This document shows, in pieces, positions 7,507-16,261 of a stretch of DNA of 22,292 nucleotides (position 1 is its first letter; every line of letters begins with the position of its first letter). The stretch covers positions 56,141 to 78,432 of the forward strand of contig DQHT01000135.1 of NCBI GenBank assembly GCA_003531115.1, read 5' to 3'. The notes under the pieces were generated by a model. The model searched no databases, was not told the origin of the DNA, and saw only the letters and a program-made list of their open reading frames with translations. A program made the position numbers and the translations under genes. Origin of the DNA: Bacteroidota bacterium (GTDB lineage: Bacteria > Bacteroidota > Bacteroidia > UBA8524).

Positions 7507-9351
7507 TTAATTCATAAAGCGATCAAACATGATCTGTTTATTCTCTTTTTCGTCAGGTTTATCTCCACGCAAAATGCGGTACCTTTTTCGCGATTCCACC
7601 ACGAACAGGCTGGCCGGATAGTTTAACAATACCTGTTCATAGAATTCCATGGCCTTGGCGGGATCATTCTTCTGAAATTCATACAGTTGCGCCATCATAA
7701 ACAGGGCATTATCCGCTAAAATATCATAGGGATAATCCTTTACCAAACGCTGCAAAAAATAGATAGCCGTATCCGCCTGATTCATCCGGATATAGGCCTT
7801 CGCCCGGGCGTAGAGTATTTCATCCTGCAAGCTGTGACCGGGAAAACGTTTTTCTATTTCCGATAGCATATTCATCCCTTCTTCAACCTTATTGCGATAA
7901 ATGAGCAATTCGGCGTCAGCATATAGTTTCATGGCCTCCTCTGTTGTGTCCATGCCGGTATTGTCAAGGATAAGCAGGCTCAAATCGATGGCATTATTGC
8001 TGATCAGCTGGGTGGTGGCTGTTTTTAATACTTCAAGGTAGGCATTTGAGCGTTCAAATTCGCCTTTAAAATAAAAAAGGCGGGCCATTCTGTATTTCGC
8101 TTCCTGTCCCAAAATATCCTCTTTAAAATCCTTATCCACCTGGCTGTAGATCAACTCGGCGTCCCAAACCTCGCCCATCATAAGGTAGGCATCACCAAGT
8201 TCAAGCTTTACCTCGCCCTGAAAGTTCTTTTTCACCCTCGGACTTTCTGCAATACGTTTCAGGATAAAAATGGCTGTATCCGGACGATCCAGGTAAAAGA
8301 TATATAAATGAGCCAATTGCCGCTCGGCAAATTCTGTCTCAAAATAGGGTCCGAAATCCCGGATAAAATTCCTGAATTCCTTTTCAGCATCCTTCAACTC
8401 TTCCGGATCATAGCGGTGAAAAACAACGACGCGGTTATACCTTACTTCAAGCAATCCATATTTCGCCTGAAAATAATAGGGATTTCTTTCACCCAGGTCG
8501 GCTACATAACTGTAACACTTCACTGCATTTTCAAAATCACCATGGTCGAGTACAATTTTGGCCAGCTCCATCATTCTTCGGCCATTCAGGTTATGCCTCT
8601 TGTCTATGGCCCGAAACTGAATAAATGCTGCGTCAAAATCTTTTTTCTGCACCAGAGCCCACATGAGCATTTCATTGCTCCCCGGGTCATCCGCGTTTTT
8701 CTGAAGGTTCTGACGTAGGTTTTTGATCAGAAGGTCCCATTCGGTAGCCTCGGTCAGCTGCTCCTGAAATAAAAGCTGTATTCCGGGCATATTGTTCGGA
8801 TGAGCCTGAACATGGAGCACTCCCTCGTTCACCATCTCCGTCTTTTTGCCTAAAATAGCGTACAGGGCCGCCAGATCCCCCGCAAACAGATAAGGGTCTT
8901 TGGCATTTTTCCTTCCCGCTAAAAAGGACAGCTCTGCTTCCGCATAAAACTGGCGGCGAATCAGGGCCAATGCCACAGAGAGCGCCTGTTCCTGGTCTTT
9001 AACATCTTCTGCCAGTTCACGGGCGAACTTTTTCGCTTTTTCCGTTTCACCCGCCTGCTGCAATACCCAGGCACGGTCCACACTGTATGCAAATTCGCGA
9101 GGATAACGTTTTTGCTGAGAACGGATCATTTTTTCCGCTCCGTCGTAGTCTTTTAAAGCCAGCAATGTATTCAGGTAATTGCTGTAGATATAGGATGATG
9201 CCGGATTTTTCTTCCAAAGTTGCTCATAAAGAACCGCCGCCTTTTCAAATTCTCCGTTCAGGTAGTACTGCGCCGCCAGCTCTTCATCTTTCGATTGAGC
9301 AGTGACCATTACCGGCAGCAGGCAAATTAAGAGGAGAAAAATTCTGGACAT
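7507..9351 (-). CDS. Secreted tetratricopeptide-repeat protein
   Basis: This 614-residue protein has a signal peptide (MSRIFLLLICLLPVMVTAQ, cleaved before SKDEEL). The mature part consists of TPR helices throughout, for example AAQYYLNGEFEKAAVLYEQL near residue 30, NAVKCYSYVADLGERNPYYF in the middle and ALFMMAQLYEFQKNDPAKAM near the end. The C-terminal third, with repeated runs ending in DYPYDILADNAL or NYPASLFV, resembles outer-membrane TPR lipoproteins of the YfiO/BamD and CpoB kind, but there is no lipobox. It is probably a periplasmic scaffold. As first gene of the operon it has its own promoter, whose TACCTTTG box lies only 5 nt upstream of the ATG. Confidence 0.88.
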   Translation of the reverse strand: MSRIFLLLICLLPVMVTAQSKDEELAAQYYLNGEFEKAAVLYEQLWKKNPASSYIYSNYLNTLLALKDYDGAEKMIRSQQKRYPREFAYSVDRAWVLQQAGETEKAKKFARELAEDVKDQEQALSVALALIRRQFYAEAELSFLAGRKNAKDPYLFAGDLAALYAILGKKTEMVNEGVLHVQAHPNNMPGIQLLFQEQLTEATEWDLLIKNLRQNLQKNADDPGSNEMLMWALVQKKDFDAAFIQFRAIDKRHNLNGRRMMELAKIVLDHGDFENAVKCYSYVADLGERNPYYFQAKYGLLEVRYNRVVVFHRYDPEELKDAEKEFRNFIRDFGPYFETEFAERQLAHLYIFYLDRPDTAIFILKRIAESPRVKKNFQGEVKLELGDAYLMMGEVWDAELIYSQVDKDFKEDILGQEAKYRMARLFYFKGEFERSNAYLEVLKTATTQLISNNAIDLSLLILDNTGMDTTEEAMKLYADAELLIYRNKVEEGMNMLSEIEKRFPGHSLQDEILYARAKAYIRMNQADTAIYFLQRLVKDYPYDILADNALFMMAQLYEFQKNDPAKAMEFYEQVLLNYPASLFVVESRKRYRILRGDKPDEKENKQIMFDRFMN

Positions 9352-9356
9352 TCTAT

Positions 9357-9388
9357 CAAAGGTAGTTTGCGATTAGCATACTCTGCAA
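9357..9388 (-). promoter_or_regulatory. Promoter of the TPR-DUF4286-M48 operon
   Basis: TACCTTTG (minus strand, 9357-9364) is an exact TAnnTTTG box. A TTTTTG with its TTG at 9386-9388 lies 21 bp upstream as the -33 element. Five nt separate the box from the ATG at 9351. Confidence 0.65.
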
Positions 9389-9399
9389 AAAGAATGCTA
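9374..9399. repeat. Inverted repeat TAGCAT-N14-ATGCTA over the -33 element
   Basis: Six-bp perfect arms (9374-9379 and 9394-9399) flank the -33 TTG of the TPR operon's promoter at 9386-9388. The placement would suit a repressor operator, but six-bp arms can arise by chance. Confidence 0.3.
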
Positions 9400-9476
9400 G
9401 AGAAAAATTCCCCGCCTTCGCTTTATGATGAGTCCGTTAAAATAAACTAATTCGTCAAAGCTATGGCAGGCACAGC

Positions 9477-9560
9477 AAGTTCCAAATTCCAAAACCAAAA
9501 ACCCAAAACCCGGAACCCAGAACCCGGAACCCGGAACCCGGAACCCGAAACCCAGAACCC
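9477..9560. repeat. Twelve-unit tandem heptamer repeat, core GGAACCC
   Basis: Twelve consecutive 7-bp units with no slip in period span 84 bp: AAGTTCC, AAATTCC, AAAACCA, AAAACCC twice, GGAACCC, AGAACCC, GGAACCC three times, GAAACCC, AGAACCC. CC recurs every 7 bp through almost the whole tract. The unit drifts from AAGTTCC at the left end (also found upstream of the ferredoxin gene) to GGAACCC. The tract lies between the divergent TPR operon and the flippase operon, ending 38 bp before the flippase ATG. Confidence 0.95.
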
Positions 9561-9583
9561 CAAACAGATGCCCATATTATTAT

Positions 9584-9591
9584 TTACTTTG
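9584..9591 (+). promoter_or_regulatory. Near-consensus -7 box (TTACTTTG) of the flippase operon
   Basis: This sequence differs from TAnnTTTG at one position, and the CACCAGA leader puts the ATG 7 nt downstream, the same geometry as the exact boxes at trx, fdx and lnt. No TTG is seen at 19-21 bp upstream. Confidence 0.4.
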
Positions 9592-9598
9592 CACCAGA

Positions 9599-11083
9599 AT
9601 GAGCGGATTAAAAAAATTAGCATCCGAAACGGCGATTTATGGCGTGTCGACCATCGCTATGCGCATGCTCAATTATCTCCTCGTTCCCCTTTATACCCAA
9701 CTTTTTGATCCGGCCGCCTATGGTACCGTAACGGTCTTTTATGCTTTACTCGCCTTTTTTAATATTCTGCTCACCTATGGGATGGAAACAACCTATTTCC
9801 GTTTTTCAGGTGAAGACAATAAAAAAGTTTATTCTACCGCCCTCAATTCGGTCATATTTACTTCGCTCATTTTCCTTCTTCTTACCTGGTTCCAAAGCGG
9901 TGCTATTGCGGTGCTTCTCAACGAAGAAGGACAAACGAAGCTGGTTCAATACAGCCTGCTTATCCTGGTTCTGGATGCCATCAGCGCCCTGCCTTTTGCC
10001 TACCTGCGAAAAATGGGTAAGGCCAAACGTTTTGCGCTGTTACGTTCCCTCAACATTCTCCTTAACATCGCCTTTAACCTGCTTTTTCTCTATTTCGCGC
10101 CAAAGTGGGTGGCCGGAGGATGGAATTTTATGGGGCTTTTCAGTGCGGAACCTGAACTCATCTATATTTTTATTGCCAATTTTCTGGCTTCGGGAATTAC
10201 TTTATTGTTATTGATCCCCGAATTACGCGGACTCGAACACGGCGTCGATCTTAAACTCTGGCGCCGAATGATCGTTTACGCCCTGCCCCTGTTGTTGGTG
10301 GGTTTTGCGGGAATGGTAAACGAAACCTTCGACCGGGTGATCATGGAATATTTGCTGCCTGAGGAAACCGCCAGATACCAGATCGGGGTATATGGAGCCT
10401 GTTATAAACTGAGTATTCTCATGTCGCTCTTCATCCAGGCATTCCGCTTTGCTGCCGAACCCTTCTTCTTTGCCCAGAAAGCAAGTGGCGACCGAAAGAT
10501 CTATGCCCGGGCTACCCACTATTTCGCCTTGTTTTGTTTTATGATCTTTCTCCTGGTGACCATCTACCTGGATATTTTCAAACTGCTTTTAAGGAATGAA
10601 GCTTTCCACGAAGGACTGGTTATTGTGCCTATCCTGTTGTTGGCAAATCTCTTTCTCGGCATTTATTATAACCTGAGTATCTGGTATAAGTTGGCCGATC
10701 GCACCATGGTCGGCGCCTATATCGCCATAGGAGGTGCCCTGCTCACTATCGGCCTCTTATTTGCCTTCGTGCCTGGGATGGGCTATATCGGGGCAGCCTG
10801 GGCAACCCTGATTGTCTATACGGCCATGATGGTTGCCGCCTACCTCAGCGGACAACGTTTTTATCCCATTCCTTATAAAGTACGGCGCTTCTTTTTTTAT
10901 CTGATTTTTACTCTTTGTATTTACCTTGTCAGCGAAATGATGAACCAGATAACAGATACAACAAGTAAATATGTCTGGAAAACAGGATTGTTTCTGGGCT
11001 TTGTGCTCTTGGTGTTCATCGTAGAAAAGCCGAAGAAAATTATAACTTCGCAGCAAAACCCGAAGCGTTTTGATTCAAATTAA
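9599..11083 (+). CDS. Polysaccharide flippase (Wzx/MATE-like, oligosaccharide exporter family)
   Basis: This 494-residue polytopic membrane protein has about 12-14 hydrophobic segments. The N-terminus, [36 protein letters not shown], carries the signature of polysaccharide biosynthesis flippases of the MOP superfamily: a first helix, then LVPLYTQLF and the short charged loop. It would move lipid-linked sugar units across the inner membrane for O-antigen, capsule or exopolysaccharide. The last segment, [19 protein letters not shown], is followed by a basic tail. It starts the longest operon of the window; its 3' end overlaps dut by 14 bp, and the sugar nucleotidyltransferase two genes on supports a role in polysaccharide export. 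The sugar substrate cannot be told from sequence. Confidence 0.9.
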   Translation: MSGLKKLASETAIYGVSTIAMRMLNYLLVPLYTQLFDPAAYGTVTVFYALLAFFNILLTYGMETTYFRFSGEDNKKVYSTALNSVIFTSLIFLLLTWFQSGAIAVLLNEEGQTKLVQYSLLILVLDAISALPFAYLRKMGKAKRFALLRSLNILLNIAFNLLFLYFAPKWVAGGWNFMGLFSAEPELIYIFIANFLASGITLLLLIPELRGLEHGVDLKLWRRMIVYALPLLLVGFAGMVNETFDRVIMEYLLPEETARYQIGVYGACYKLSILMSLFIQAFRFAAEPFFFAQKASGDRKIYARATHYFALFCFMIFLLVTIYLDIFKLLLRNEAFHEGLVIVPILLLANLFLGIYYNLSIWYKLADRTMVGAYIAIGGALLTIGLLFAFVPGMGYIGAAWATLIVYTAMMVAAYLSGQRFYPIPYKVRRFFFYLIFTLCIYLVSEMMNQITDTTSKYVWKTGLFLGFVLLVFIVEKPKKIITSQQNPKRFDSN

Positions 11084-11507
11084 GGTCGTCAACACATCCG
11101 CCCATACCCTTCCTGAATACCAAACCAGCGCTAGTGCCGGCATGGATTTAAGAGCCAACCTGGAAGAAGCCGTTTGGCTTCAGCCTATGGAAAGAAAATT
11201 GATCCCTACCGGTTTGTTTATTGAATTGCCTGGGGGCTATGAAGCCCAGATCCGCCCCAGAAGCGGACTCGCCTTTAAGCATGGTATTACCGTGCTAAAT
11301 ACGCCGGGAACCATTGACGCCGATTATCGGGGAGAGATAAAAGTGCTGCTGGTAAATCTGGGCAGTGAAGCTTTTTGTATTGAAAATGGGGAACGCATCG
11401 CCCAAATGGTGGTGGCCGCCCATGCCCGTGTCGCCTGGCAAAAAAGCGAGGTTTTGAATGACTCCGAACGAAGCAGCGGAGGTTTTGGTAGTACAGGAAA
11501 GAAATAA
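11070..11507 (+). CDS. dut: dUTP diphosphatase (dUTPase)
   Basis: This 145-residue trimeric-type dUTPase hydrolyses dUTP to dUMP and pyrophosphate, keeping uracil out of DNA and supplying dUMP for dTMP synthesis. All five family motifs are present in order: AGMDLRA, RPRSGLA, the substrate loop [14 protein letters not shown] (catalytic Asp and uracil-binding Tyr), GERIAQMV, and the C-terminal P-loop-like [10 protein letters not shown]. The start is TTG at 11070 (MIQIKVVN), which matches the usual N-terminus of the family; no ATG, GTG or other start fits. The 14-bp overlap with the flippase gene implies translational coupling. A nucleotide-pool enzyme inside an envelope operon is functionally odd, although I recall this neighbourhood from other Bacteroidota. 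Confidence 0.96.
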   Translation: MIQIKVVNTSAHTLPEYQTSASAGMDLRANLEEAVWLQPMERKLIPTGLFIELPGGYEAQIRPRSGLAFKHGITVLNTPGTIDADYRGEIKVLLVNLGSEAFCIENGERIAQMVVAAHARVAWQKSEVLNDSERSSGGFGSTGKK

Positions 11508-11520
11508 AACGCGCATACTG

Positions 11521-12525
11521 ATGAACATTATTGTACCAATGGCCGGAATGGGGAAACGCATGAGGCCGCATACCCTTACCGTTCCTAAACCGCTCATCCC
11601 TGTTGCGGGAAAACCTATCGTTCAGCATCTGGTGGAAGATATCGCAGCCATGTGCCAGGAGCAGATCGAAGAAGTTGCCTTTGTGATCGGCGACTTTGGC
11701 AAAGAAACCGAACAACGTTTGTTGGATATCGCTACGCAGATCGGTGCCAGGGGAAAGATCTTTTACCAGGATGAAGCTCTCGGAACAGCCCATGCCGTTT
11801 ATTGCGCCAAAGAATGCCTTCAGGGTAACCTCATTGTGGCTTTTGCCGATACCATTTTCCGCGCTGATTTTAAACTTGACGCGAGTAAAGACGGGGTAAT
11901 CTGGGTAAATAAGGTAGAAAACCCGGAACAATTCGGGGTGGTGAAAGTGGATGCACACAACCATATCCATGAATTTGTAGAAAAACCAACGACTTTCGTT
12001 TCTGACCTGGCCATTATCGGGATCTACTATTTTAAAGACGGGGATAACCTGCGTAAAGAAATTGAATACCTGATCGACAATAAAATCCGCGACAAAGGCG
12101 AATACCAGCTCACCAATGCCCTCGAGAACATGAAAAACAAGGGCTTGAAATTTGAACCGGGCAAGGTGGATGAATGGCTGGATTGCGGAAATAAAAATGC
12201 TACCGTATATACCAACCAACGTGTGCTTGAAATTAAAAAAAGCAGCGCAGGTGTCGATCCTTCTGCCCAGATCATAAACAGCAGCATCATTCAGCCTGTT
12301 TTTATCGGAAAAAACGTGAAGATCACCGATTCGGTCGTCGGCCCGCATGTTTCATTGGGAGATGGCTGCTCGGTGGAACGTTCTTTGTTAAGTAACAGTA
12401 TCGTTCAGCAACAGGCTAAACTTAAAGGGGCTTTTGTTACCAATAGTATGATCGGTAATCATAGCTCCGTTCACGGAAAGGCCGACGAACTGAGCATCAG
12501 CGATTACTCAAGTATTACTTCATGA
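11521..12525 (+). CDS. Sugar-1-phosphate nucleotidyltransferase with left-handed beta-helix tail
   Basis: The 334-residue protein begins MNIIVPMAGMGKRMRPHT, the GxGxRxxP nucleotide-binding signature of the NTP_transferase family, followed by KPLIPVAGKP. FADTIF supplies the metal-binding Asp, and EYQLTNAL and DEWLDCGN are typical of glucose-1-phosphate thymidylyl-/uridylyltransferases. From about residue 245 the sequence turns into hexapeptide-type repeats (VDPSAQIINS, VFIGKNVKITDS, VVGPHVSLGDGC), that is, a left-handed beta-helix. It would make an NDP-sugar from NTP and sugar-1-phosphate; the exact sugar and nucleotide are not determined. The start at 11521 is preferred over an in-frame upstream ATG at 11458 that would overlap dut by 50 bp. 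It overlaps the next gene by 4 bp (ATGA). Confidence 0.92.
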   Translation: MNIIVPMAGMGKRMRPHTLTVPKPLIPVAGKPIVQHLVEDIAAMCQEQIEEVAFVIGDFGKETEQRLLDIATQIGARGKIFYQDEALGTAHAVYCAKECLQGNLIVAFADTIFRADFKLDASKDGVIWVNKVENPEQFGVVKVDAHNHIHEFVEKPTTFVSDLAIIGIYYFKDGDNLRKEIEYLIDNKIRDKGEYQLTNALENMKNKGLKFEPGKVDEWLDCGNKNATVYTNQRVLEIKKSSAGVDPSAQIINSSIIQPVFIGKNVKITDSVVGPHVSLGDGCSVERSLLSNSIVQQQAKLKGAFVTNSMIGNHSSVHGKADELSISDYSSITS

Positions 12526-14255
12526 TCAAAGCCCAAAGCATCTTCCTTGTTAGCTCATTCTTTATTCTTGTTTCCTGCGGAGGGAATAAGGCTGTGGTTC
12601 AAAAAGCACCCCTAACGCAAAAAGAGATTCCGGATGAACGAACACGACTTTTGTTTGAGGCATCCTTTTTAAACGGGGAACGGGCAAAAATTCTTGGGAA
12701 TAATGAAGAGGCGATTGCACATTACAATGAAGCACTGAAAATCTGGCCTAAAAGCGCGGCGGTTCATTATGCCCTGGCTGACCTGTACTTTACCGAATCA
12801 AAAAATCTCGCCGCCTATGCCGAAATAAATGCGGCTATTGAACTGGATAAGGAGAACAGTTACTTCTACGACTTAAAAGGACAGATCTGCCATACCCTGG
12901 CCAAACATGAAGAAGCCGCCGAAGCACTGGAAAAGATGATAGAGCTTGCACCGGGTAATGTTGACAATTATTTCGACGCGGCAAATCAATACATCTATGC
13001 CAAAAATTACAAAGCTGCCCTCAGTGTATACGATAGGATGGAAGCGCGTTTTGGCGTTGGCGAAGACCTGATCCGCCAAAAAGAACAACTTTACCTGATG
13101 CTCGGCAAACCGGAAAAGGCCGTTGAGGAACTTAAAAAACTCATCCGGGCCGCTCCGGGAGAAAGCCGCTATCAGGGCATGCTGGCCGAACTGTATTGGT
13201 CGATGGGGAAAAAAGAAGAAGCGGTCGCCATCTACCTCGAGATACTCAAAAAGGAACCGGAAAACGGCTTTGCACACTTCGGCATGGCTGAATATTACCG
13301 GAGTGAAAACGACAAGAACAGGATGTTCTCCGAACTCAATGCGGCATTTCAGGATCCACGCATCGACCTGGAACCCAAATTGAATGTCATCTTTTCTCTG
13401 CTGCCCGCAATTGATGGAGACCCGGGTATTAAAAAACCGGTGTTCAAACTGGCGGAAATCGCACGAAATACCCACCCCACCGAAGCAAGGGCCCATGCCG
13501 TCCTTGCTGATCTGTACATGGCCGACGGGCGCGAAGAGGAAGCCCTGGAAGAATACCGTATTGCCATTGGGCTCGATCCCGCTAATTTTGAAATATGGAA
13601 CCGCCTTTGTGATATCCTTTTGAAAAAAGCGGCCTTCCGCGATTTACAGATCGAATCCGACAAAGCCATCGAATTTTTTCCTGAACAGGCTATCCTCTAT
13701 TATTATAATGCCACTGCCCATTACCAGCTGGAAGCATACCGGGATGTTGTAAGGGCCTGCAAACTGGGTCTGGGTCTATATGCTCCGGATGAAGAGATCA
13801 ACCTGCAATTCTATATTCTGCTCGGCGATGCCTACCATAACCTGAACGACCATGCGGCTTCCGATAAGGCCTTTAACCAGGCTTTGGAGCTCGACCCCGA
13901 TCATACCTACGTGCTGAATAACTACGCGTATTACCTCAGCATCCGCAAAACAGAACTCGAAAAGGCCAAAACCATGTCGGCCAAAACCCTGGAGACAGAA
14001 CCAAACAGCCCCTCCTTTCTGGATACTTATGGATGGATCCTGTACCAGATGGATGATGCCCAGGGTGCCCTCACCTATATCGCCAAAGCGCTCTCATTTA
14101 GTCCGGAGAGTCCGGAAATACTCGGGCATATGGGCGACGTGCTCCATAAACTCAAGAGGGACGACGAAGCTAAAAGGTACTGGGAAAAGGCACTCGAGCT
14201 AAATCCTGATTCAATTGAACTTCGTAAAAAAATTGAAGGTACCTTTGTTTTCTAA
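12522..14255 (+). CDS. TPR-repeat lipoprotein
   Basis: The 577-residue protein has a lipoprotein signal: MIKAQSIFLVSSFFILVSC, with lipobox LVSC and Cys19, followed by GGNKA. The mature part is a continuous array of about 12-14 TPR units, for example EEAIAHYNEALKIWPKSAAV near residue 65, EEAVAIYLEILKKEPENGFA near 240, EEALEEYRIAIGLDPANFEI near 345 and DEAKRYWEKALELNPDS at the C-terminus. It is probably a periplasm-facing scaffold that gathers partners, perhaps other products of the operon. It is coupled by an ATGA overlap to the nucleotidyltransferase and lies 2 nt before the DUF4292 gene. It is not the same protein as the TPR protein at 7507-9351, which lacks a lipobox. No catalytic domain is visible. 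Confidence 0.9.
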   Translation: MIKAQSIFLVSSFFILVSCGGNKAVVQKAPLTQKEIPDERTRLLFEASFLNGERAKILGNNEEAIAHYNEALKIWPKSAAVHYALADLYFTESKNLAAYAEINAAIELDKENSYFYDLKGQICHTLAKHEEAAEALEKMIELAPGNVDNYFDAANQYIYAKNYKAALSVYDRMEARFGVGEDLIRQKEQLYLMLGKPEKAVEELKKLIRAAPGESRYQGMLAELYWSMGKKEEAVAIYLEILKKEPENGFAHFGMAEYYRSENDKNRMFSELNAAFQDPRIDLEPKLNVIFSLLPAIDGDPGIKKPVFKLAEIARNTHPTEARAHAVLADLYMADGREEEALEEYRIAIGLDPANFEIWNRLCDILLKKAAFRDLQIESDKAIEFFPEQAILYYYNATAHYQLEAYRDVVRACKLGLGLYAPDEEINLQFYILLGDAYHNLNDHAASDKAFNQALELDPDHTYVLNNYAYYLSIRKTELEKAKTMSAKTLETEPNSPSFLDTYGWILYQMDDAQGALTYIAKALSFSPESPEILGHMGDVLHKLKRDDEAKRYWEKALELNPDSIELRKKIEGTFVF

Positions 14256-14257
14256 AG

Positions 14258-15007
14258 ATGAATAAACTATCCCTGGTCGCACTATCCGTCCTCGTACTTG
14301 GCTCCTGTAATTTACGGAAATCAGCCAAAACAACGGGAGAAACACCATTAAGCACTGACCTGGTGACATTAGAAAAACAAATAACAGATAACGCCTTTTC
14401 CTTCGAATACCTCTCCTTTAAAGGGGCAGGGAGATTTGATGGAATGGGGATCCAACAAAATCTGACGCTGCATTTTAAAATGAAACGCAGCGAAATTGTA
14501 TGGATCTCCGCACAAGCCATGCTGAACATTGAAGTGGCCAGGCTTCTCGTGACCAAAGACAGTGCATATATCATACAAAACTTTCCCGAACCCGCTTACC
14601 GCGAATTTAGCCTTGATTCACTGAGCCTGCTTCTGGGTGTACCTTTAAGTGTCACCCAACTTCAGGACCTGTTCTTAGGGAACCCGCTACTTCCGTATGA
14701 TCCGGCCCAGATAGGGATGCGCGGGGATTCGATCATGGTAGAAAAGAGGGTAAGCGCCTTCCTTCTTCATGAGTTCTTTGTACCACAACGTCCAAAAATT
14801 GCCAGGAATTTCCTGCAAAGTTTAGAAGAAGAAGGAAGTGCAGACGTACACTACCTCGACTTTCAAACTGTAAACAATAAACAAATGCCTGTGAAAGTTA
14901 ATATATTCGTGCGTCGTCCTGATCTAACAGCTAAACTTGACCTTCATTACACGAACATATCGCTCGACTCCATCGCCCAATTCCCGTTCCGGAAACCGAC
15001 TAAATAA
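14258..15007 (+). CDS. DUF4292 lipoprotein (LolB-like fold suspected)
   Basis: The 249-residue lipoprotein begins MNKLSLVALSVLVLGSC, with lipobox LGSC and Cys17. Strand-rich segments follow, such as FEYLSFKGAGRF, LTLHFKMKRSEIVWISAQAM, IEVARLLVTKDSAYIIQNF and KVNIFVRRPDLTAKLDLHYTNI. FKGAGRF, followed by VWISA and by the IEVARLLVTKDS region, is the core pattern of DUF4292. The same order of strands (a curved sheet that could cradle acyl chains) is seen in LolA/LolB and DUF4292 is, to my knowledge, grouped with them, which would point to lipoprotein or lipid handling at the outer membrane; that is inference. It is 2 nt after the TPR lipoprotein and overlaps or abuts the EnvC-like gene, depending on the start of the latter. 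Confidence 0.88.
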   Translation: MNKLSLVALSVLVLGSCNLRKSAKTTGETPLSTDLVTLEKQITDNAFSFEYLSFKGAGRFDGMGIQQNLTLHFKMKRSEIVWISAQAMLNIEVARLLVTKDSAYIIQNFPEPAYREFSLDSLSLLLGVPLSVTQLQDLFLGNPLLPYDPAQIGMRGDSIMVEKRVSAFLLHEFFVPQRPKIARNFLQSLEEEGSADVHYLDFQTVNNKQMPVKVNIFVRRPDLTAKLDLHYTNISLDSIAQFPFRKPTK

Positions 15008-16259
15008 AGTCTTTTTGGTTTTTGGACTCATTGCCCTTTTGCTGGCAGGACCCGGTCTTGCACAAGATAAAGGGCTGGATAATAAACGCAAACAAAAAGA
15101 GCTTGAACAGCAGCGTAAAAAAAAGGAAGAGGAAATAAAACTTACCAAAAAATTACTCAACCAAACGGAAAAGGAAAAGAAGAAGTCGCTGAACCAGCTG
15201 CATCTTCTGAATAAACAGATCCGTATGCGCGAATCGCTGATCCAGACTGTAAATCAGGAAATTGAAGGGATAGACGGGCAAATTTTTACGAAACGCGACG
15301 ATATCGATGCCCTTCTTGCCGACCTGGAGGTGCGTAAAAAAGAATATGCCGATATGGTCTATCTCGCCTATAAAAATAAACGCGTTTTTGACCCGCTAAC
15401 TTTTGTATTGTCAGCCTCATCCTTTCATCAGGCGGCACGGCGCATTGAGTTTCTCCGAAGTTTAAGTGCCTCGCGTACCCTGCAAATGGAACTGATCCGG
15501 CAAACCCAGAAAGATCTCGAAAACGAGCTGGCCCAACTGGAACGGATCCGCAATGAAAAGTCGTCGTTGCTCTCTAAAAAAGAAGAAGAAAAAACAGAAC
15601 TCGAAGAGGATAAAAAGGAAGAAAACCAGATCGTTGGATCACTCAAATCGAAGGAAAAAGAACTTAAAAAAGAATTAAAAGCCAAGCGAAAAGCGGCGAA
15701 AAAACTGGATGATGCCATTGCACGTATCATTCGTGAAGAGATAGAACGGGCCAGAAAAGAAGAGGAAGCACGCCTCAAAAAAGCGGGGAAAACAGAGAAA
15801 AAAGGCACCGAGTTGGCCATGACCCCCGAAGCTGTGGCCCTTTCCGCCAGTTTTACAGCCAATAAGGGGAAACTCCCCTGGCCTGTGGAAAAAGGCTTTA
15901 TAATCCGCAGCTTTGGTGAACACCGCCACCCTACTCTGCCCAATGTAAAAACCGTCAATAACGGGATCGACATCGTTACCACGGATGGTTCCAATGCCCG
16001 CGCTGTATTCCAGGGTGAGGTTCGCGCCATCTTCAATGTTCCCGGTATGCAAAATGCCGTGATGATCAACCATGGCGAGTTTTTCACCGTCTATACCCAC
16101 CTCGAAACCGTACTGGTTAAGAAGGGGGATAAAGTCACCACCAAACAAAATCTTGGCAAGGTTTATAAGGACCCCGACGACGGAAAAAGCATCGTACACT
16201 TTGAGCTCTGGCAAGGCAATGTCAAACAAAACCCTGAAACCTGGATCTATTCAAAATAA
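14937..16259 (+). CDS. envC: EnvC-like murein hydrolase activator (coiled coil plus degenerate LytM domain)
   Basis: In this 440-codon frame, a hydrophobic export signal (VFLVFGLIALLLAGPGLAQ, residues 25-43) precedes a long Lys/Glu-rich coiled coil (about 45-285) and a C-terminal M23/LytM domain (about 310-440). The domain keeps its fold signatures (GFIIRSFGEHRHP, NNGIDI, YTHLE, VHFELW), but the zinc site is broken: the first histidine ligand is Asn341, and the first His of HxH is Ile419, while D345, H388 and H421 remain. That is the pattern of EnvC/NlpD-type proteins, which activate septal amidases rather than cut peptidoglycan. The start is unresolved: no ATG exists, only TTG at 14937 (71-bp overlap with DUF4292) or TTG at 15015. 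The Ppx/GppA gene follows after 2 nt. Confidence 0.88.
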   Translation: MTFITRTYRSTPSPNSRSGNRLNKVFLVFGLIALLLAGPGLAQDKGLDNKRKQKELEQQRKKKEEEIKLTKKLLNQTEKEKKKSLNQLHLLNKQIRMRESLIQTVNQEIEGIDGQIFTKRDDIDALLADLEVRKKEYADMVYLAYKNKRVFDPLTFVLSASSFHQAARRIEFLRSLSASRTLQMELIRQTQKDLENELAQLERIRNEKSSLLSKKEEEKTELEEDKKEENQIVGSLKSKEKELKKELKAKRKAAKKLDDAIARIIREEIERARKEEEARLKKAGKTEKKGTELAMTPEAVALSASFTANKGKLPWPVEKGFIIRSFGEHRHPTLPNVKTVNNGIDIVTTDGSNARAVFQGEVRAIFNVPGMQNAVMINHGEFFTVYTHLETVLVKKGDKVTTKQNLGKVYKDPDDGKSIVHFELWQGNVKQNPETWIYSK

Positions 16260-16261
16260 GA

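Noticed and set aside
9477..9560. CRISPR array
   Set aside because: The period is 7 bp without spacers, far below CRISPR repeat-spacer units.
9463..9708. 81-codon open frame upstream of and into the flippase gene (NPEPGTRNPEP-like)
   Set aside because: It translates the GGAACCC heptamer tract, then reads the flippase gene out of frame.
11287..12348. 353-codon minus-strand frame opposite the nucleotidyltransferase
   Set aside because: It is antisense to a gene with strong family motifs and has no recognisable domain; long shadow frames are usual at this base composition.
12873..13496. 207-codon minus-strand frame opposite the TPR lipoprotein
   Set aside because: It is antisense to clear TPR repeats, with no motif of its own.
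15428..16087. 219-codon minus-strand frame opposite the EnvC-like gene
   Set aside because: It is the Ser/Phe-rich complement of a Lys/Glu-rich coiled coil.
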